A DNA stretch of 64,000 nucleotides from Paracoccus shandongensis (GCF_017315735.1 NZ_JAFLRK010000018.1:1-64000); one strand, 5' to 3'; positions 1-7,720 are shown, counted from the stretch's first letter. A program made the numbers and translations. The notes: generated by a model from the letters alone, not told the origin.

Positions 1-268
1 GATGGCGCGGCGTAAGCCTGTCGAACGACCTGGTGCTGTTCCGGCAGAAGTATGGGCCGGCCAATGTCACCACGATGATCGAACGCACGAGCCGCTTCCT
101 AGTCGCATTGAAGAACGAGGAAAAGCGCACCAAGCCGATCATGGCGCAGATCGCCCAGGCTCTGACGCCCCTGCCCCGGCATGCCTGCCGATCGATCACC
201 TTTGACCGCGGATCCGAATTCGTCGACTGGCCGCATCTACAGGCGGAGGTGGGCACGCAAACCTGGTT
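1..268 (+). pseudogene. IS30-family transposase, 5' part of a disrupted copy
   Basis: The frame starting at base 3 reads through a typical IS30 DDE core: NDLVLF carrying the first catalytic Asp, then VTTMIERTSRF, then TFDRGSEF carrying the second Asp. It is recognisable against the intact copy at 2204-3202 (TSLVERVSRF, TFDRGTEF). Homology stops abruptly after GTQTW at base 268, where an IS110 element begins, and resumes at 1753. The N-terminal helix-turn-helix part lies outside the window. The gene is interrupted and cannot make a full transposase. Confidence 0.85.
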
Positions 269-588
269 GTCTAATCGCATCGCATCGGTCAAGCCCTTCT
301 GCACATGCGATACAAGTCGCGCCATTCAGGCCCGCCAAGGTGTCGGTGCAGCATCACAAGCCAGGCCCAGCTTTGTCAGCATTTTGGAGTATGCGCGTAT
401 GTCCGGAGCGTGGTTGTCTCCGCGGTCAACATGTAGCTGCCGCATTTCGGTCTCCGCAGGTGAAGCCTTCTTATGTTTTGCACGCAGTCCATAGCGGCTG
501 CAGCCAGGTCTTTCAGAATGGCCTGACGTTCGTCCGAGACAGGGACGCCTCCTCGCATCAGGGGTTCTGACACGCTGAGCTTGGTGGG
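269..588 (-). other. Long non-coding end of the IS110 element; possible bridge-RNA region
   Basis: About 320 bp lie between the transposase stop and the inferred element end, with no convincing gene. A 65-codon minus-strand frame at 376-573 has no recognisable domain. IS110-family elements encode a structured bridge RNA in a non-coding end: upstream of the transposase in the IS110 group, downstream in the IS1111 group. This is the longer of the two non-coding ends here, so it is the better candidate if the element is IS1111-like. I did not fold it, so the RNA is a hypothesis only. Confidence 0.25.
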
Positions 589-614
589 CTGGAAGTCTTA
601 TTCCGGACTTCCAG
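589..614 (-). terminator. Perfect 9-bp hairpin across the IS110 transposase stop
   Basis: Bases 589-597 (CTGGAAGTC) and 606-614 (GACTTCCAG) form a perfect 9-bp inverted repeat with an 8-base loop that contains the transposase TAA stop. There is no obvious U-tract, so it may stabilise the mRNA or end transcription weakly. Confidence 0.4.
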
Positions 615-1635
615 CCATTGGGTTGAAGCGCTCGCCCGTCTTCAGCATGGTGTGCATGATCACCGCCAGCTTGCGTGCCACGGCCACGGCGGCGCGCTTG
701 AAGCCGAGCCGCTGTCGCAGATGCAGACCCCAGGCCTTGAGCCGGTTTTCGGCTTCAGCGGTGGTTCTGGTGAGTAGCGCTGTTGCAGCCTCATAGAGCA
801 AGCCACGCAGTCGGCGGTCACCTCGACGGGAGATATGACCGTCATAATCAACCTCACCGGACTGATAGCGGCGGGTGGTCAGGCCGAGCCACGAACCGAC
901 GGCACGGGAGTTCCGGAAGTTGTCCGGATGCTCAATCGCGGCAACATAGGAGATCGCTGTGATGGCGCCGATGCCGGGTATTGTCATGAGAAGCTTCGTG
1001 GCCGCGCTTTGCCGTGCCATGGCAAGCAGGTGCTGACTCAGATGGGCGGCACGTTTGCGCAATTCGAGCCAGACCTCCAGCAGTGGCAAGATGATCTGCG
1101 CCAGCAGGCTGTCGTCTGCCACGAGCTTTCGGACATGGAAATCGAAGACGCGCCCGGTGCCCTTCGGGACGATGAGCCCAAAGGTCTTCATGAAGCCGCG
1201 GATCTGGTTTGTCAGCTGGGTTGTCATGTCCAGCAACTGAGCACGCGCCGCAATAAGCGTGCGGATCCGCATGGCGCCGAATGACTTGACCCGCACGGCC
1301 TTGTAAAAGCCAGCCTCAGCCAACTGCGCCAAACCATCCGCGTCGTTTGCATCGGTCTTGTTGAGGGTCTCGCTGAGTATCTTCTGAGCATGGCGCGCCT
1401 CGATGCAGATCGCGGGCAGCCCTTTCTCCGTCAAGGCGTGAAAGAACCAGGTCGCCAGCGGGCCGCTCTCGAAGATGACCCTTTGGGGCTGAGCCGCGTG
1501 CTTGCGAATGGTCTGGGCAACGGCCTTGGGGTCAGAGGGGCATTTCCCTCGCCAGATCCGCCGCCCGCCCTGGCGGATCGAGATCGTTGTGTCCTTCAGA
1601 GAAACATCAAGTCCAACATACTGGTCCATGGTCAT
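598..1635 (-). CDS. IS110-family transposase (DEDD recombinase)
   Basis: 345 residues starting at MTMDQYVGLD; ATG at 1629 is an alternative two codons in. The DEDD tetrad is visible as D10 in GLDVS, E56 in FESGP, and D95 and D98 in KTDANDAD. The C-terminal Tnp_20 domain has IPGIGAITA followed by SWLGLTTRRYQSGE, whose S259 is the likely catalytic serine. The protein excises and inserts the element through an RNA-guided mechanism known for this family. It is full length, so the element could still be active. An in-frame extension upstream to 1710 is less likely because family proteins begin just before the GLDVS strand. Confidence 0.9.
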   Translation of the reverse strand: MTMDQYVGLDVSLKDTTISIRQGGRRIWRGKCPSDPKAVAQTIRKHAAQPQRVIFESGPLATWFFHALTEKGLPAICIEARHAQKILSETLNKTDANDADGLAQLAEAGFYKAVRVKSFGAMRIRTLIAARAQLLDMTTQLTNQIRGFMKTFGLIVPKGTGRVFDFHVRKLVADDSLLAQIILPLLEVWLELRKRAAHLSQHLLAMARQSAATKLLMTIPGIGAITAISYVAAIEHPDNFRNSRAVGSWLGLTTRRYQSGEVDYDGHISRRGDRRLRGLLYEAATALLTRTTAEAENRLKAWGLHLRQRLGFKRAAVAVARKLAVIMHTMLKTGERFNPMAGSPE

Positions 1636-1750
1636 TCTCCATCCGATGGCGCGACCGGGCCGTTCATCGGCCCGGCGTCCCCACCATATCGAGCGGCGGC
1701 TCGGTTCCACGACACAGAGCCCGAGAAGCGCGACGCGCGATTACCCCATG

Positions 1751-2000
1751 TTTTGCGAGGCGCAGTCCCCTTGGCAGAAAGGTGCTGTGGAGAATGCCAA
1801 CAAGCGACTGCGGCGCTGGCTCTGCCGCGACACCGATCCGAACAGCCTGTCGCAGGAAGAACTACGCATCCTCTGTTTTGCGAGGCGCAGTCCCCTTGGC
1901 AGAAAGGTGCTGTGGAGAATGCCAACAAGCGACTGCGGCGCTGGCTCTGCCGCGACACCGATCCGAACAGCCTGTCGCAGGAAGAACTACGCATCCTCTG
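1751..2000 (+). repeat. 125-bp perfect tandem duplication in the IS30 remnant
   Basis: Bases 1751-1875 and 1876-2000 are the same 125-bp unit, covering the segment from FCEAQSPWQKG to EELRILC. As 125 is not a multiple of three, the first copy reads in frame with 1754 and the second in another frame, adding a frameshift to the already interrupted transposase. The absence of visible differences between copies suggests a recent event. Confidence 0.9.
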
Positions 2001-2133
2001 TGCCGGCCTCAATGCCACGCCGCGCAAGTGCCTGGGCTTTCGCACTCCCGCCGAGGTCTTCAAGGCCAACCTGCTCGGCCGCGGCTACAGAAAGGCGAAA
2101 CTTTCCCAGCAACCGAAGTCGCATCTGGGCTAG
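1753..2133 (+). pseudogene. IS30-family transposase, 3' part of the disrupted copy
   Basis: This continues the fragment that stops at 268. It contains the third catalytic residue, Glu in GAVENAN, and the family C-terminus LGFRTPAEVF, ending at TAG 2131-2133. The 125-bp duplication shifts the frame between the two copies of the catalytic segment. Only about 10 bp separate its stop from the left end of the next IS30 element, against 36 bp in the intact copy, so its own right end was probably removed when the second element inserted. It is non-functional. Confidence 0.85.
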
Positions 2134-2143
2134 CGCGTCCAGG

Positions 2144-2167
2144 TGGATTCACAAACGAAGTGCAAAT
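2144..2167 (+). repeat. IS30 left terminal inverted repeat
   Basis: It aligns with the reverse complement of 3216-3238 over about 24 positions with roughly 18 matches. The inner part, CGAAG-Y-GCAAAT, is best conserved. Confidence 0.6.
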
Positions 2168-2203
2168 GCCAAACTAATACAGGTATTTACATGAGGTTTA
2201 CGA

Positions 2204-3202
2204 ATGGCTTCCCATTACCAGCACCTGAGTTTTGAAGAACGTCGAAAGATTGCCAAATGGCGCGAGGGCAAGATGCCGGTGCCGGAAATCGCAGACCGGC
2301 TTTCGCGCTCACCCTCGACGATCTATCGGGAGCTGAAGCGGAACACGTATCAGGACGTCGAGCTTCCGCAGTACAGCGGCTACCATGCGGTGACGGCCCA
2401 GGAGAAGTACGAGCGCCGCCGCGTGGTTCACCGAAAGCTGGTCGCCCATCCGGAGGTGAAGGCAGCGGTCGAGGATGCGCTCAAGGCGGGCTGGTCTCCG
2501 GAACAGGTCGCCGGCCGGATGCGGCTTGAGCAGCACCGCATCTGCGTCAGCCATGAAACGATCTACCGCTTCGCCTATTCAAAGCTTGGCCTCGCGGAAG
2601 CCTTCTATCGCCACCTGCCTGAGCATCGCAGACGCCGCAGGCCGCGAAACCACCGACGACATCAGCGTAGTCGCATCCAGGACAGCCAGAGCTTGTGTCA
2701 CCGGCCTGCGGTTGTTGCCGAGCGTCAGGAGTTCGGCCATTGGGAATGCGATCTGATGATGTTCCGCAAGGTGAAGGTCACCTCCCTGGTCGAGCGGGTC
2801 AGCCGATTTACCGTTGCCATGCGCAATGAGGATCGCCACTCCGAGCCGATCATGGAAGCGCTGATCGCGGGGCTGGCGCCCCTGCCCGCCGAGGCACGCC
2901 AGTTGATCACCTTTGATCGCGGCACCGAGTTCTCGGCCTGGCGACGGTTGAAGGACGGGATCGGTGCCGCCACCTGGTTCTGCGATCCACAGGCGCCCTG
3001 GCAAAAGGGAACGGTCGAGAACACGAATGGCAGGCTCAGAAAGCACCTGCCCCGCTCGACCGATCCAACAACTCTGACAAATCGATACCTGAGGTCGATC
3101 TGTCAGAGCCTCAATTCCACGCCCCGGAAGTGTCTCGGCTACCGGACACCCGCGGAGATCTTCGAAAGCAACCTGATGGCCATCAGAAACAGGCTGGAGT
3201 AG
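2204..3202 (+). CDS. IS30-family transposase
   Basis: 332 residues. The N-terminal helix-turn-helix (about 7-45, SRSPSTIYRELKRN) is the standard IS30 DNA-binding domain. The catalytic triad is D183 in ECDLMMF, D238 in TFDRGTEF and E272 in GTVENTN. The 33 residues between the last two match the family DD(33)E rule. The C-terminus LGYRTPAEIF is also typical. No stop or frameshift is present, so the enzyme is probably functional. The arginine-rich stretch HRRRRRPRNHRRHQR at about 141-155 links the DNA-binding and catalytic parts. Confidence 0.93.
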   Translation: MASHYQHLSFEERRKIAKWREGKMPVPEIADRLSRSPSTIYRELKRNTYQDVELPQYSGYHAVTAQEKYERRRVVHRKLVAHPEVKAAVEDALKAGWSPEQVAGRMRLEQHRICVSHETIYRFAYSKLGLAEAFYRHLPEHRRRRRPRNHRRHQRSRIQDSQSLCHRPAVVAERQEFGHWECDLMMFRKVKVTSLVERVSRFTVAMRNEDRHSEPIMEALIAGLAPLPAEARQLITFDRGTEFSAWRRLKDGIGAATWFCDPQAPWQKGTVENTNGRLRKHLPRSTDPTTLTNRYLRSICQSLNSTPRKCLGYRTPAEIFESNLMAIRNRLE

Positions 3203-3215
3203 AAGAAAAACAAGG

Positions 3216-3238
3216 ATTTGCGCTTCGGCGTGAGTTCA
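3216..3238 (-). repeat. IS30 right terminal inverted repeat
   Basis: Reverse complement of the left end at 2144-2167, with a one-base gap and a few mismatches. It lies 13 bp after the transposase stop codon. Confidence 0.6.
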
Positions 3239-3273
3239 CAGCCGCCGATTAACGTTTGTTCGCCCCAAGGAAC

Positions 3274-3298
3274 GGAACAGTTCCCACACCTTGGTGTT
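3274..3298 (+). promoter_or_regulatory. EcfG-type general-stress promoter before the catalase
   Basis: GGAAC at 3274-3278, 16 bases, then TGTT at 3295-3298. The alphaproteobacterial EcfG consensus is GGAAC-N16/17-CGTT. The predicted start of transcription, near 3305, leaves a leader of about 28 bases before the ATG at 3333. The same variant TGTT appears at two other sites in this window. Confidence 0.6.
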
Positions 3299-3332
3299 TT
3301 CCCCAGGCATCCAAAACAGGGAGAGAACAGCC

Positions 3333-4268
3333 ATGTTCCTGCGCGTTGACAAGCTGCAAGTCGAATTGCCTGCCCCCAAGCGACAAGACCCGAACGCCGG
3401 TGCCGCCCTGCAGGAATTGCTGGGTGGCAAATATGGCGAGATGTCCACGCTGGGGAACTACATGTTCCAAAGCTTCAACTTCCGCAGCAAGTCGAAGCTG
3501 CGCCCCTTCTACAGTCTGGTCGCGGCCATCACCGCCGAGGAGCTGGGCCATGTCGAGCTGGTCTCGAACGGGGTGGCGATGCTGAACAACGGCCCGGACG
3601 TGCCGGGCGGGGACGAAAAGTTCGGCGGCGACATCTCGAACGCGCCGTTCGAGGGGATGAAGGACATCCGGTCCGCCGCCTCGTTCTATAGCCATGCGGG
3701 GGGCGCGGTTCCGGTCAACTCGAACTCGATGTCGTGGAACGTGGACATGGTGACCACGACCGGCAACGTGATCGTGGATCTTTTGCACAACTTCCACCTG
3801 GAATGCGGCGCGCGGCTGCACAAGCTGCGGGTCTATGAATCGCTGACCGACGCCAATGTCACCGGGCGCGAGGTTTGCGGATACCTGCTGGTGCGCGGGT
3901 CGGTCCATGCCCACGCCTATGCCCTGGCGCTGAAGAAGATCACCGGGGTGGACCTGGACAAGTTCCTGCCCACGCCGAACATCCCCCTGGGCAACATCCC
4001 GGAATGCCAGAAATATCTGGCCGAAGGATCGCACCGCCGCCTTTATACCTTCAGCCCCTCGGACTACGAGGAGATGCGCGGCATCTGGGGTGGCGGCGGG
4101 GAAACCGCCCTGCCCGACGATCCCCCGGGCGAGCTGGAGGTGGTGGACGGCCTGCCCGACGGCGGCAAGATCCATGACCTGACCGGCGTGCCCTCGGCCT
4201 TCACCCCGGATTACGCCCCCGAGGAGATGTTCGAGATCGCGTCCAAGCTTTACCAGAAGTCGCGCTGA
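3333..4268 (+). CDS. Manganese catalase
   Basis: 311 residues; non-haem catalase that converts hydrogen peroxide to water and oxygen at a dimanganese site in a ferritin-like four-helix bundle. All expected ligands are visible: E36, E70 and H73 (in AEELGHVEL), E157 (in HLECGA) and H192 (in SVHAHAYAL). The ATG at 3333 has a GGGAGAG ribosome site; an in-frame ATG at 3291 lies upstream of the predicted transcription start and is unlikely. There is no signal peptide, so it is cytoplasmic. It leads a run of plus-strand stress genes and its promoter fits control by the general-stress sigma factor. Confidence 0.93.
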   Translation: MFLRVDKLQVELPAPKRQDPNAGAALQELLGGKYGEMSTLGNYMFQSFNFRSKSKLRPFYSLVAAITAEELGHVELVSNGVAMLNNGPDVPGGDEKFGGDISNAPFEGMKDIRSAASFYSHAGGAVPVNSNSMSWNVDMVTTTGNVIVDLLHNFHLECGARLHKLRVYESLTDANVTGREVCGYLLVRGSVHAHAYALALKKITGVDLDKFLPTPNIPLGNIPECQKYLAEGSHRRLYTFSPSDYEEMRGIWGGGGETALPDDPPGELEVVDGLPDGGKIHDLTGVPSAFTPDYAPEEMFEIASKLYQKSR

Positions 4269-4277
4269 ACGCGCGAC

Positions 4278-4301
4278 GGCGGCCGTCCCAGGGCGGCCGC
4301 C
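4278..4301 (+). terminator. GC-rich hairpin after the catalase
   Basis: GGCGGCCG at 4278-4285 pairs with CGGCCGCC at 4294-4301 around an 8-base loop, 9 bp after the catalase stop. No strong U-tract follows, so it may attenuate rather than end transcription into the next gene, 20 bp away. Confidence 0.4.
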
Positions 4302-4320
4302 CCGTTCCACGAGGTTTCCG

Positions 4321-4938
4321 ATGCCGCGCCGCCAGTCTGATCTGCCCCTTGCCGCCGCCGTGCTTGCCCTGACCGTGGGCGCGGGCCTTGCCGCGGGGGC
4401 GATGCTGAAATCCCCGCCCCGGCGTCCGCCCGACAGCGCGCCGGGCCGCACCGCGCGCCGGTCCCATTTCGGCGGCTACCAGGTCGCGGGCCGCACCGTC
4501 ACCATCAACGCGCCGCGCAGCCGCCTTTACCAGATGTGGCGCAACCCCGATCACCTGCCCGACTTCATGGAAGGCCTGGCCGCCGTCCAGGTCAGCGGCG
4601 ACGAGGTGACCTGGGTCATCGACACGCCCGACGGCCATCTTGCCGTGGAAACCCGCCTGGTCGAGGACCGCGAGAACGAGGCCCTCGCCTGGCGGTCCGT
4701 GGACGGCGCCGAAATCGAGATCGAGGCCAAGGTCCAGCTGCGCGACGCCCCCGCCGGACGCGGGACCGAGGTCGAGGCCCATATCGCCTGGCGCCCGCAG
4801 ATGGGCACGGTCGGGCAATGGGCGGCCCGGCTGCGCGGCACCGATCCGAAGGTGCGCGGCAAGCAGGAACTCAAGCGGTTGAAGATGCTGGTCGAGACCG
4901 GCGAGATCGCGACCGCCAACAACCGGAAGGCAGGCTGA
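4321..4938 (+). CDS. Membrane-anchored SRPBCC-family protein
   Basis: 205 residues. One hydrophobic segment (about 8-30) is followed by a START-like/polyketide-cyclase domain beginning RTVTINAPRSRLYQMWRNPDHLPDFM, a pattern usual for SRPBCC proteins found beside stress genes. The fold binds hydrophobic ligands, but the ligand here is unknown. The stop overlaps the next ATG (TGATG), so translation of the following dehydrogenase is probably coupled. It lies 52 bp after the catalase and is likely in the same stress unit. The function beyond the fold is not known. Confidence 0.75.
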   Translation: MPRRQSDLPLAAAVLALTVGAGLAAGAMLKSPPRRPPDSAPGRTARRSHFGGYQVAGRTVTINAPRSRLYQMWRNPDHLPDFMEGLAAVQVSGDEVTWVIDTPDGHLAVETRLVEDRENEALAWRSVDGAEIEIEAKVQLRDAPAGRGTEVEAHIAWRPQMGTVGQWAARLRGTDPKVRGKQELKRLKMLVETGEIATANNRKAG

Positions 4939-6122
4939 TGCGCGCACTGACCTGGCATGGCAAGCACGACGTTCGCGTCGATACCGTTCCCGATCCCCAG
5001 ATCGTCAACCCCCGCGACGCCATCATCGAGGTGACGGCGACCGCCATCTGCGGATCCGACCTGCATCTTTACGACGCGGTGATCCCCGGCCTGGTGCCGG
5101 GCGACATCCTGGGCCATGAATTCATGGGCCGCGTGGTGGACACGGGCCCGAAATCGACGCTGAAGAAGGGCGACCGGGTGGTGGTGCCCTTCACCATCTC
5201 GTGCGGGGCCTGCTTCTTCTGCCAGCAGCAGCAGTTCTCGGCCTGCGACAACTCGAACCCGGTGGAAAAGCAGGAAGCGTCCGAGCTGCTTTACGGCCAC
5301 GCGATGAGCGGGCTTTTCGGCTATTCGCACATGACGGGCGGCTATCCGGGCGGTCAGGCGGAATACGTGCGGGTGCCGTTTTCCGATGTGGGCCCCATCG
5401 TGATCCCCGAGGGCGTGCCGGATGAACAGGTGCTGTTTTTGTCCGACATCCTGCCCACCGGCTGGATGGCCGCGGAAAACTGCGACATCCAGCCCGGCGA
5501 CAGCGTGGCCGTCTGGGGCTGCGGGCCGGTGGGGCTGTTCGCGATCCAGTCGGCGCTGCTGATGGGCGCGGGCCAGGTCATCGCCATCGACCATTACCCC
5601 CACCGGCTGGCGCTGGCGCGGTCCCTGGGCGCGAAGATCATCGACTTCAAGCAGACCCATGTGCTGGAGGCGCTGATGGAAATGACCGGCGGCATCGGCC
5701 CCGACGCGGTGATCGACGCCGTGGGCATGGAAAGCCACGGCTTTTCGCCCGACAACCTGATGGACGCGCTGAAGCAGAAGGTGGGGATCGGCGCGGACCG
5801 GGCGCACGCGCTGCGCATGGCGCTGATGGCGGTCAGGAAGGGCGGGCGCGTGTCGATCCCCGGCGTCTATGGCGGGATGGCCGACAAGTTCCCGCTGGGC
5901 GCGCTGATGGAAAAGGGCCTGCAGATCCGCACCGGCCAGACCCATGTGCAGAAATACACGCGCCAGTTGCTGCAACGCATCCTGGAGGGAGAGATCGACA
6001 CCACCTTCCTGATCTCGCACCGCCTGTCCTTGGAGGATGCGCCCACCGGCTACAGGAACTTCCACGGCAAGCAGGACGAATGGACCAAGGTGGTCCTGAC
6101 GCCCGGCACAAAGGGGACTTGA
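4938..6122 (+). CDS. Zinc-dependent alcohol dehydrogenase, glutathione-independent formaldehyde-dehydrogenase type
   Basis: 394 residues. A GroES-like domain carries catalytic zinc residues in AICGSDLH and GHEFMG and a structural-zinc cysteine set in CGACFFCQ and the downstream Cys of FSACD. A Rossmann domain with VWGCGPVGLFAIQSA binds NAD. The long inserts before the C-terminus are those of the glutathione-independent formaldehyde dehydrogenase subgroup. Members near stress genes are commonly annotated so, but the true substrate is not shown by sequence. The start ATG overlaps the stop of the SRPBCC gene. Confidence 0.88.
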   Translation: MRALTWHGKHDVRVDTVPDPQIVNPRDAIIEVTATAICGSDLHLYDAVIPGLVPGDILGHEFMGRVVDTGPKSTLKKGDRVVVPFTISCGACFFCQQQQFSACDNSNPVEKQEASELLYGHAMSGLFGYSHMTGGYPGGQAEYVRVPFSDVGPIVIPEGVPDEQVLFLSDILPTGWMAAENCDIQPGDSVAVWGCGPVGLFAIQSALLMGAGQVIAIDHYPHRLALARSLGAKIIDFKQTHVLEALMEMTGGIGPDAVIDAVGMESHGFSPDNLMDALKQKVGIGADRAHALRMALMAVRKGGRVSIPGVYGGMADKFPLGALMEKGLQIRTGQTHVQKYTRQLLQRILEGEIDTTFLISHRLSLEDAPTGYRNFHGKQDEWTKVVLTPGTKGT

Positions 6123-6127
6123 AGATC

Positions 6128-6331
6128 ATGCCCAGCACCACCGAAGACGGCGACAAGACACCCGAACCCGGTCCGCTCGACCGATCGGCCGGGGCGGCGG
6201 GGGAACCCACGGACACGGATTATGTCCGCGCCACCGCGCCCGTGCGCAACCGGCTGGCCTGGCAGGTGCTGGTCTGGCCCCTTGGCATGGTCCTGCTGGT
6301 GATCGTCGGCGCCATCTGGGCGCTGTCGTGA
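6128..6331 (+). CDS. Small single-span membrane protein
   Basis: 67 residues with a polar, acidic N-terminal half and one membrane segment near the C-terminus (LAWQVLVWPLGMVLLVIVG). It begins 5 bp after the dehydrogenase stop and overlaps the next small gene by GTGA. No known domain is recognised. Placement between genes of one strand with tight spacing argues that it is real. Confidence 0.6.
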   Translation: MPSTTEDGDKTPEPGPLDRSAGAAGEPTDTDYVRATAPVRNRLAWQVLVWPLGMVLLVIVGAIWALS

Positions 6332-6489
6332 CACACCGCGCGCCCGGGCCCCGCCGCCTTGGCCGCGCGGGCGTGGCGGTGGTGGCCATCCTGGCCGCCG
6401 TCGTGCTGGTCCTGTTCGTGGGCCGCAACCTGTGGCACGCGACCGAAGTCCACGACACCCCGCCCGAGATCGGGGCCGGCCAGCCCTGA
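6328..6489 (+). CDS. Very small membrane protein, GTG start
   Basis: 53 residues starting at GTG 6328, whose last bases overlap the TGA of the preceding gene. A basic N-terminus (THRAPGPRRLGRAG) is followed by a strong hydrophobic segment (VAVVAILAAVVLVLFVG) and a short acidic tail, so it is likely a single-span inner-membrane protein. There is no known family. Support comes from the overlap, the hydrophobic pattern and strand continuity, not from homology. Confidence 0.45.
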   Translation: MTHRAPGPRRLGRAGVAVVAILAAVVLVLFVGRNLWHATEVHDTPPEIGAGQP

Positions 6490-6559
6490 TCCGGTCACGG
6501 AACCGCAAGCCATTTCCGGGGCCTTGCTTTATGAAGCAAGACCTTGCCGGAGACCGGCC

Positions 6560-7075
6560 ATGCGCCAGGGGACAAGACTGACCATCCCAAAGATACGCCC
6601 CGACGGGCTGCAACTGGACGAGCCGCGCGCCCGCCAGCGCCGCTATTGGCGCGTCCAGCGCGTCGCCTGGTGGTGCTTTGGCGGGATGATGCTGCTGGCC
6701 GTCCTGGGCCTGACCGGCAGCGGCGGCGTCTTTTCCAGGCAGACCGTCCACTTCGCCGATGCCCGGGCCGAGGTGCCGCGCGTGTCCCGCTGGGAAGGCT
6801 CGGACGAGGTGGCGATCACCTTCGACAATCCCGCCCCCAGCCACGAGGTCCGCATCTCGCAACCCTTCTTCGAGCGCTTCCAGGTCGAGCGGATCCAGCC
6901 CGAACCGGACCGGGCCAGCCTGGCGGAAGGCGCGCAGGTGATGACCTTTCCGGCCACCGGCCCCGCGCCCCATCAGGTCAAGCTGGACCTGCGGGCCATG
7001 CATTTCGGTTGGACCCGCTTCGAGATGACCGTCAACGGCGAAACCCGCCCCATCACCCTGATCGTTCTGCCCTGA
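6560..7075 (+). CDS. Membrane-anchored protein of unknown function
   Basis: 171 residues. One membrane span at about 33-53 (WWCFGGMMLLAVLGLTGSGG) is preceded by a basic cytoplasmic N-terminus. A soluble, beta-rich domain follows (VAITFDNPAPSHEVRISQPFFERFQV), probably periplasmic. It lies 7 bp before the YetF-like gene, suggesting a shared membrane role. I do not recognise a characterised family. Confidence 0.65.
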   Translation: MRQGTRLTIPKIRPDGLQLDEPRARQRRYWRVQRVAWWCFGGMMLLAVLGLTGSGGVFSRQTVHFADARAEVPRVSRWEGSDEVAITFDNPAPSHEVRISQPFFERFQVERIQPEPDRASLAEGAQVMTFPATGPAPHQVKLDLRAMHFGWTRFEMTVNGETRPITLIVLP

Positions 7076-7082
7076 GGACACC

Positions 7083-7529
7083 ATGGATTCCGTCATTCGC
7101 GGCGTCGCCATCTATGCCGTCCTGCTGGCCGCCACGCGCCTGTCGGGCCGCCGCACCCTGGCGAAGATGACGCCCTTCGATTTCGTCCTGCTGCTGATCA
7201 TCGCCGAAACGACGCAGCAGGCCCTGCTGGGCGACGACTTTTCCATCACCAACGCGGCGATCCTGATCGTCACGCTGTTCGCAACCGACGTGGCTCTGGC
7301 CTTCGTCAAGGCGCGGTCGGACCGGGCGGCGTCCATCCTGGACGGCAACCCCACCGTCCTGATCAGCCAGGGCCGCGTCGACGAGGAGGCGATGGGCCGC
7401 GCGCGCGTCGGCGTGGGCGACCTGCTGGAAGCCGCGCGGTCCCAGCATGGGCTGAAGACGCTGGACGAGATCGACGCCGCCGTGCTGGAAGTCAGCGGCG
7501 GCATCAGCATCATCCCGAAGGAACGCTAA
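7083..7529 (+). CDS. YetF/DUF421-family membrane protein
   Basis: 148 residues. The N-terminal hydrophobic part has conserved RLSGRRTLAKMTPFDFVLLLIIAE, the signature of DUF421, followed by the cytoplasmic domain with ILDGNPTVLISQGRVDEEAMGRARV. YetF-type proteins are small membrane proteins often found in stress regulons; their biochemical activity is unsettled. It is the last gene of the plus-strand run that starts at the catalase and ends against a palindromic terminator. Confidence 0.85.
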   Translation: MDSVIRGVAIYAVLLAATRLSGRRTLAKMTPFDFVLLLIIAETTQQALLGDDFSITNAAILIVTLFATDVALAFVKARSDRAASILDGNPTVLISQGRVDEEAMGRARVGVGDLLEAARSQHGLKTLDEIDAAVLEVSGGISIIPKER

Positions 7530-7530
7530 G

Positions 7531-7622
7531 GGGGCAGCATTGCCGCCCTTGCTCTGGCGAAGGCCATCGCCTTCGCGCCGCCGGGCCTCGCGTGGTCTTT
7601 GCCTGCACCGTCCCTGGTGGCA
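7531..7622 (+). repeat. Intergenic repeat, copy 1
   Basis: It shares with 26198-26308, in the same order, a GGGGCNGCNTTG start, TGGCGAAGGCCATCGCCTT (7555-7573; identical 19 bases), CGTGGTC (7591-7597) and CTGCACCGTCYCTGGTGGCA (7603-7622). The 19-base block is itself nearly palindromic and could form a hairpin. Spacing between blocks differs by about 23 bp from the other copy. It lies between convergent genes. Confidence 0.65.
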
Positions 7623-7640
7623 CCGCCGGTCAGGGGGCGG

Positions 7641-7658
7641 GGGAAACACGTGTTTCCC
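7641..7658. terminator. Perfect 18-bp palindrome between convergent genes
   Basis: GGGAAACACGTGTTTCCC is a perfect palindrome, flanked by further complementary G- and C-runs. It lies between the end of the YetF gene and the end of the DUF3606 gene, so a bidirectional terminator is the simplest reading. Confidence 0.55.
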
Positions 7659-7720
7659 TGTCCCGCCCGGCACCCCTGCCCCCCTTTCTGCCGAATCCCG
7701 GCCCCCGGGACGCGGGCCGG

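Larger units (their letters stand above)
269..1752 (-). mobile_element. IS110-family insertion sequence inside an IS30 transposase
   Basis: The boundaries come from the broken IS30 reading frame: the codons for TWF are split after base 268 and the frame continues at 1753. Bases 267-268 and 1751-1752 are both TT, so two bases appear duplicated. That is what IS110-type recombination at a 2-bp core would leave. No terminal inverted repeats are visible, which is usual for IS110. The element is about 1.48 kb, normal for the family, with one transposase on the minus strand, about 115 bp upstream of it and about 330 bp downstream. Exact ends are inferred. Confidence 0.75.
2144..3238 (+). mobile_element. 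IS30-family insertion sequence, apparently intact
   Basis: About 1.1 kb, with one transposase and imperfect terminal inverted repeats at 2144-2167 and 3216-3238. It sits directly downstream of the older broken IS30 and upstream of the catalase gene. Its right end is only about 36 bp from the catalase promoter, so it marks the edge of the stress block. A target duplication is not obvious. Confidence 0.75.

Noticed and set aside
376..573. 65-codon minus-strand frame in the IS110 downstream region
   Set aside because: It has no domain and no clear ribosome site, and lies where IS1111-like elements carry RNA. It is kept only as part of the non-coding end.
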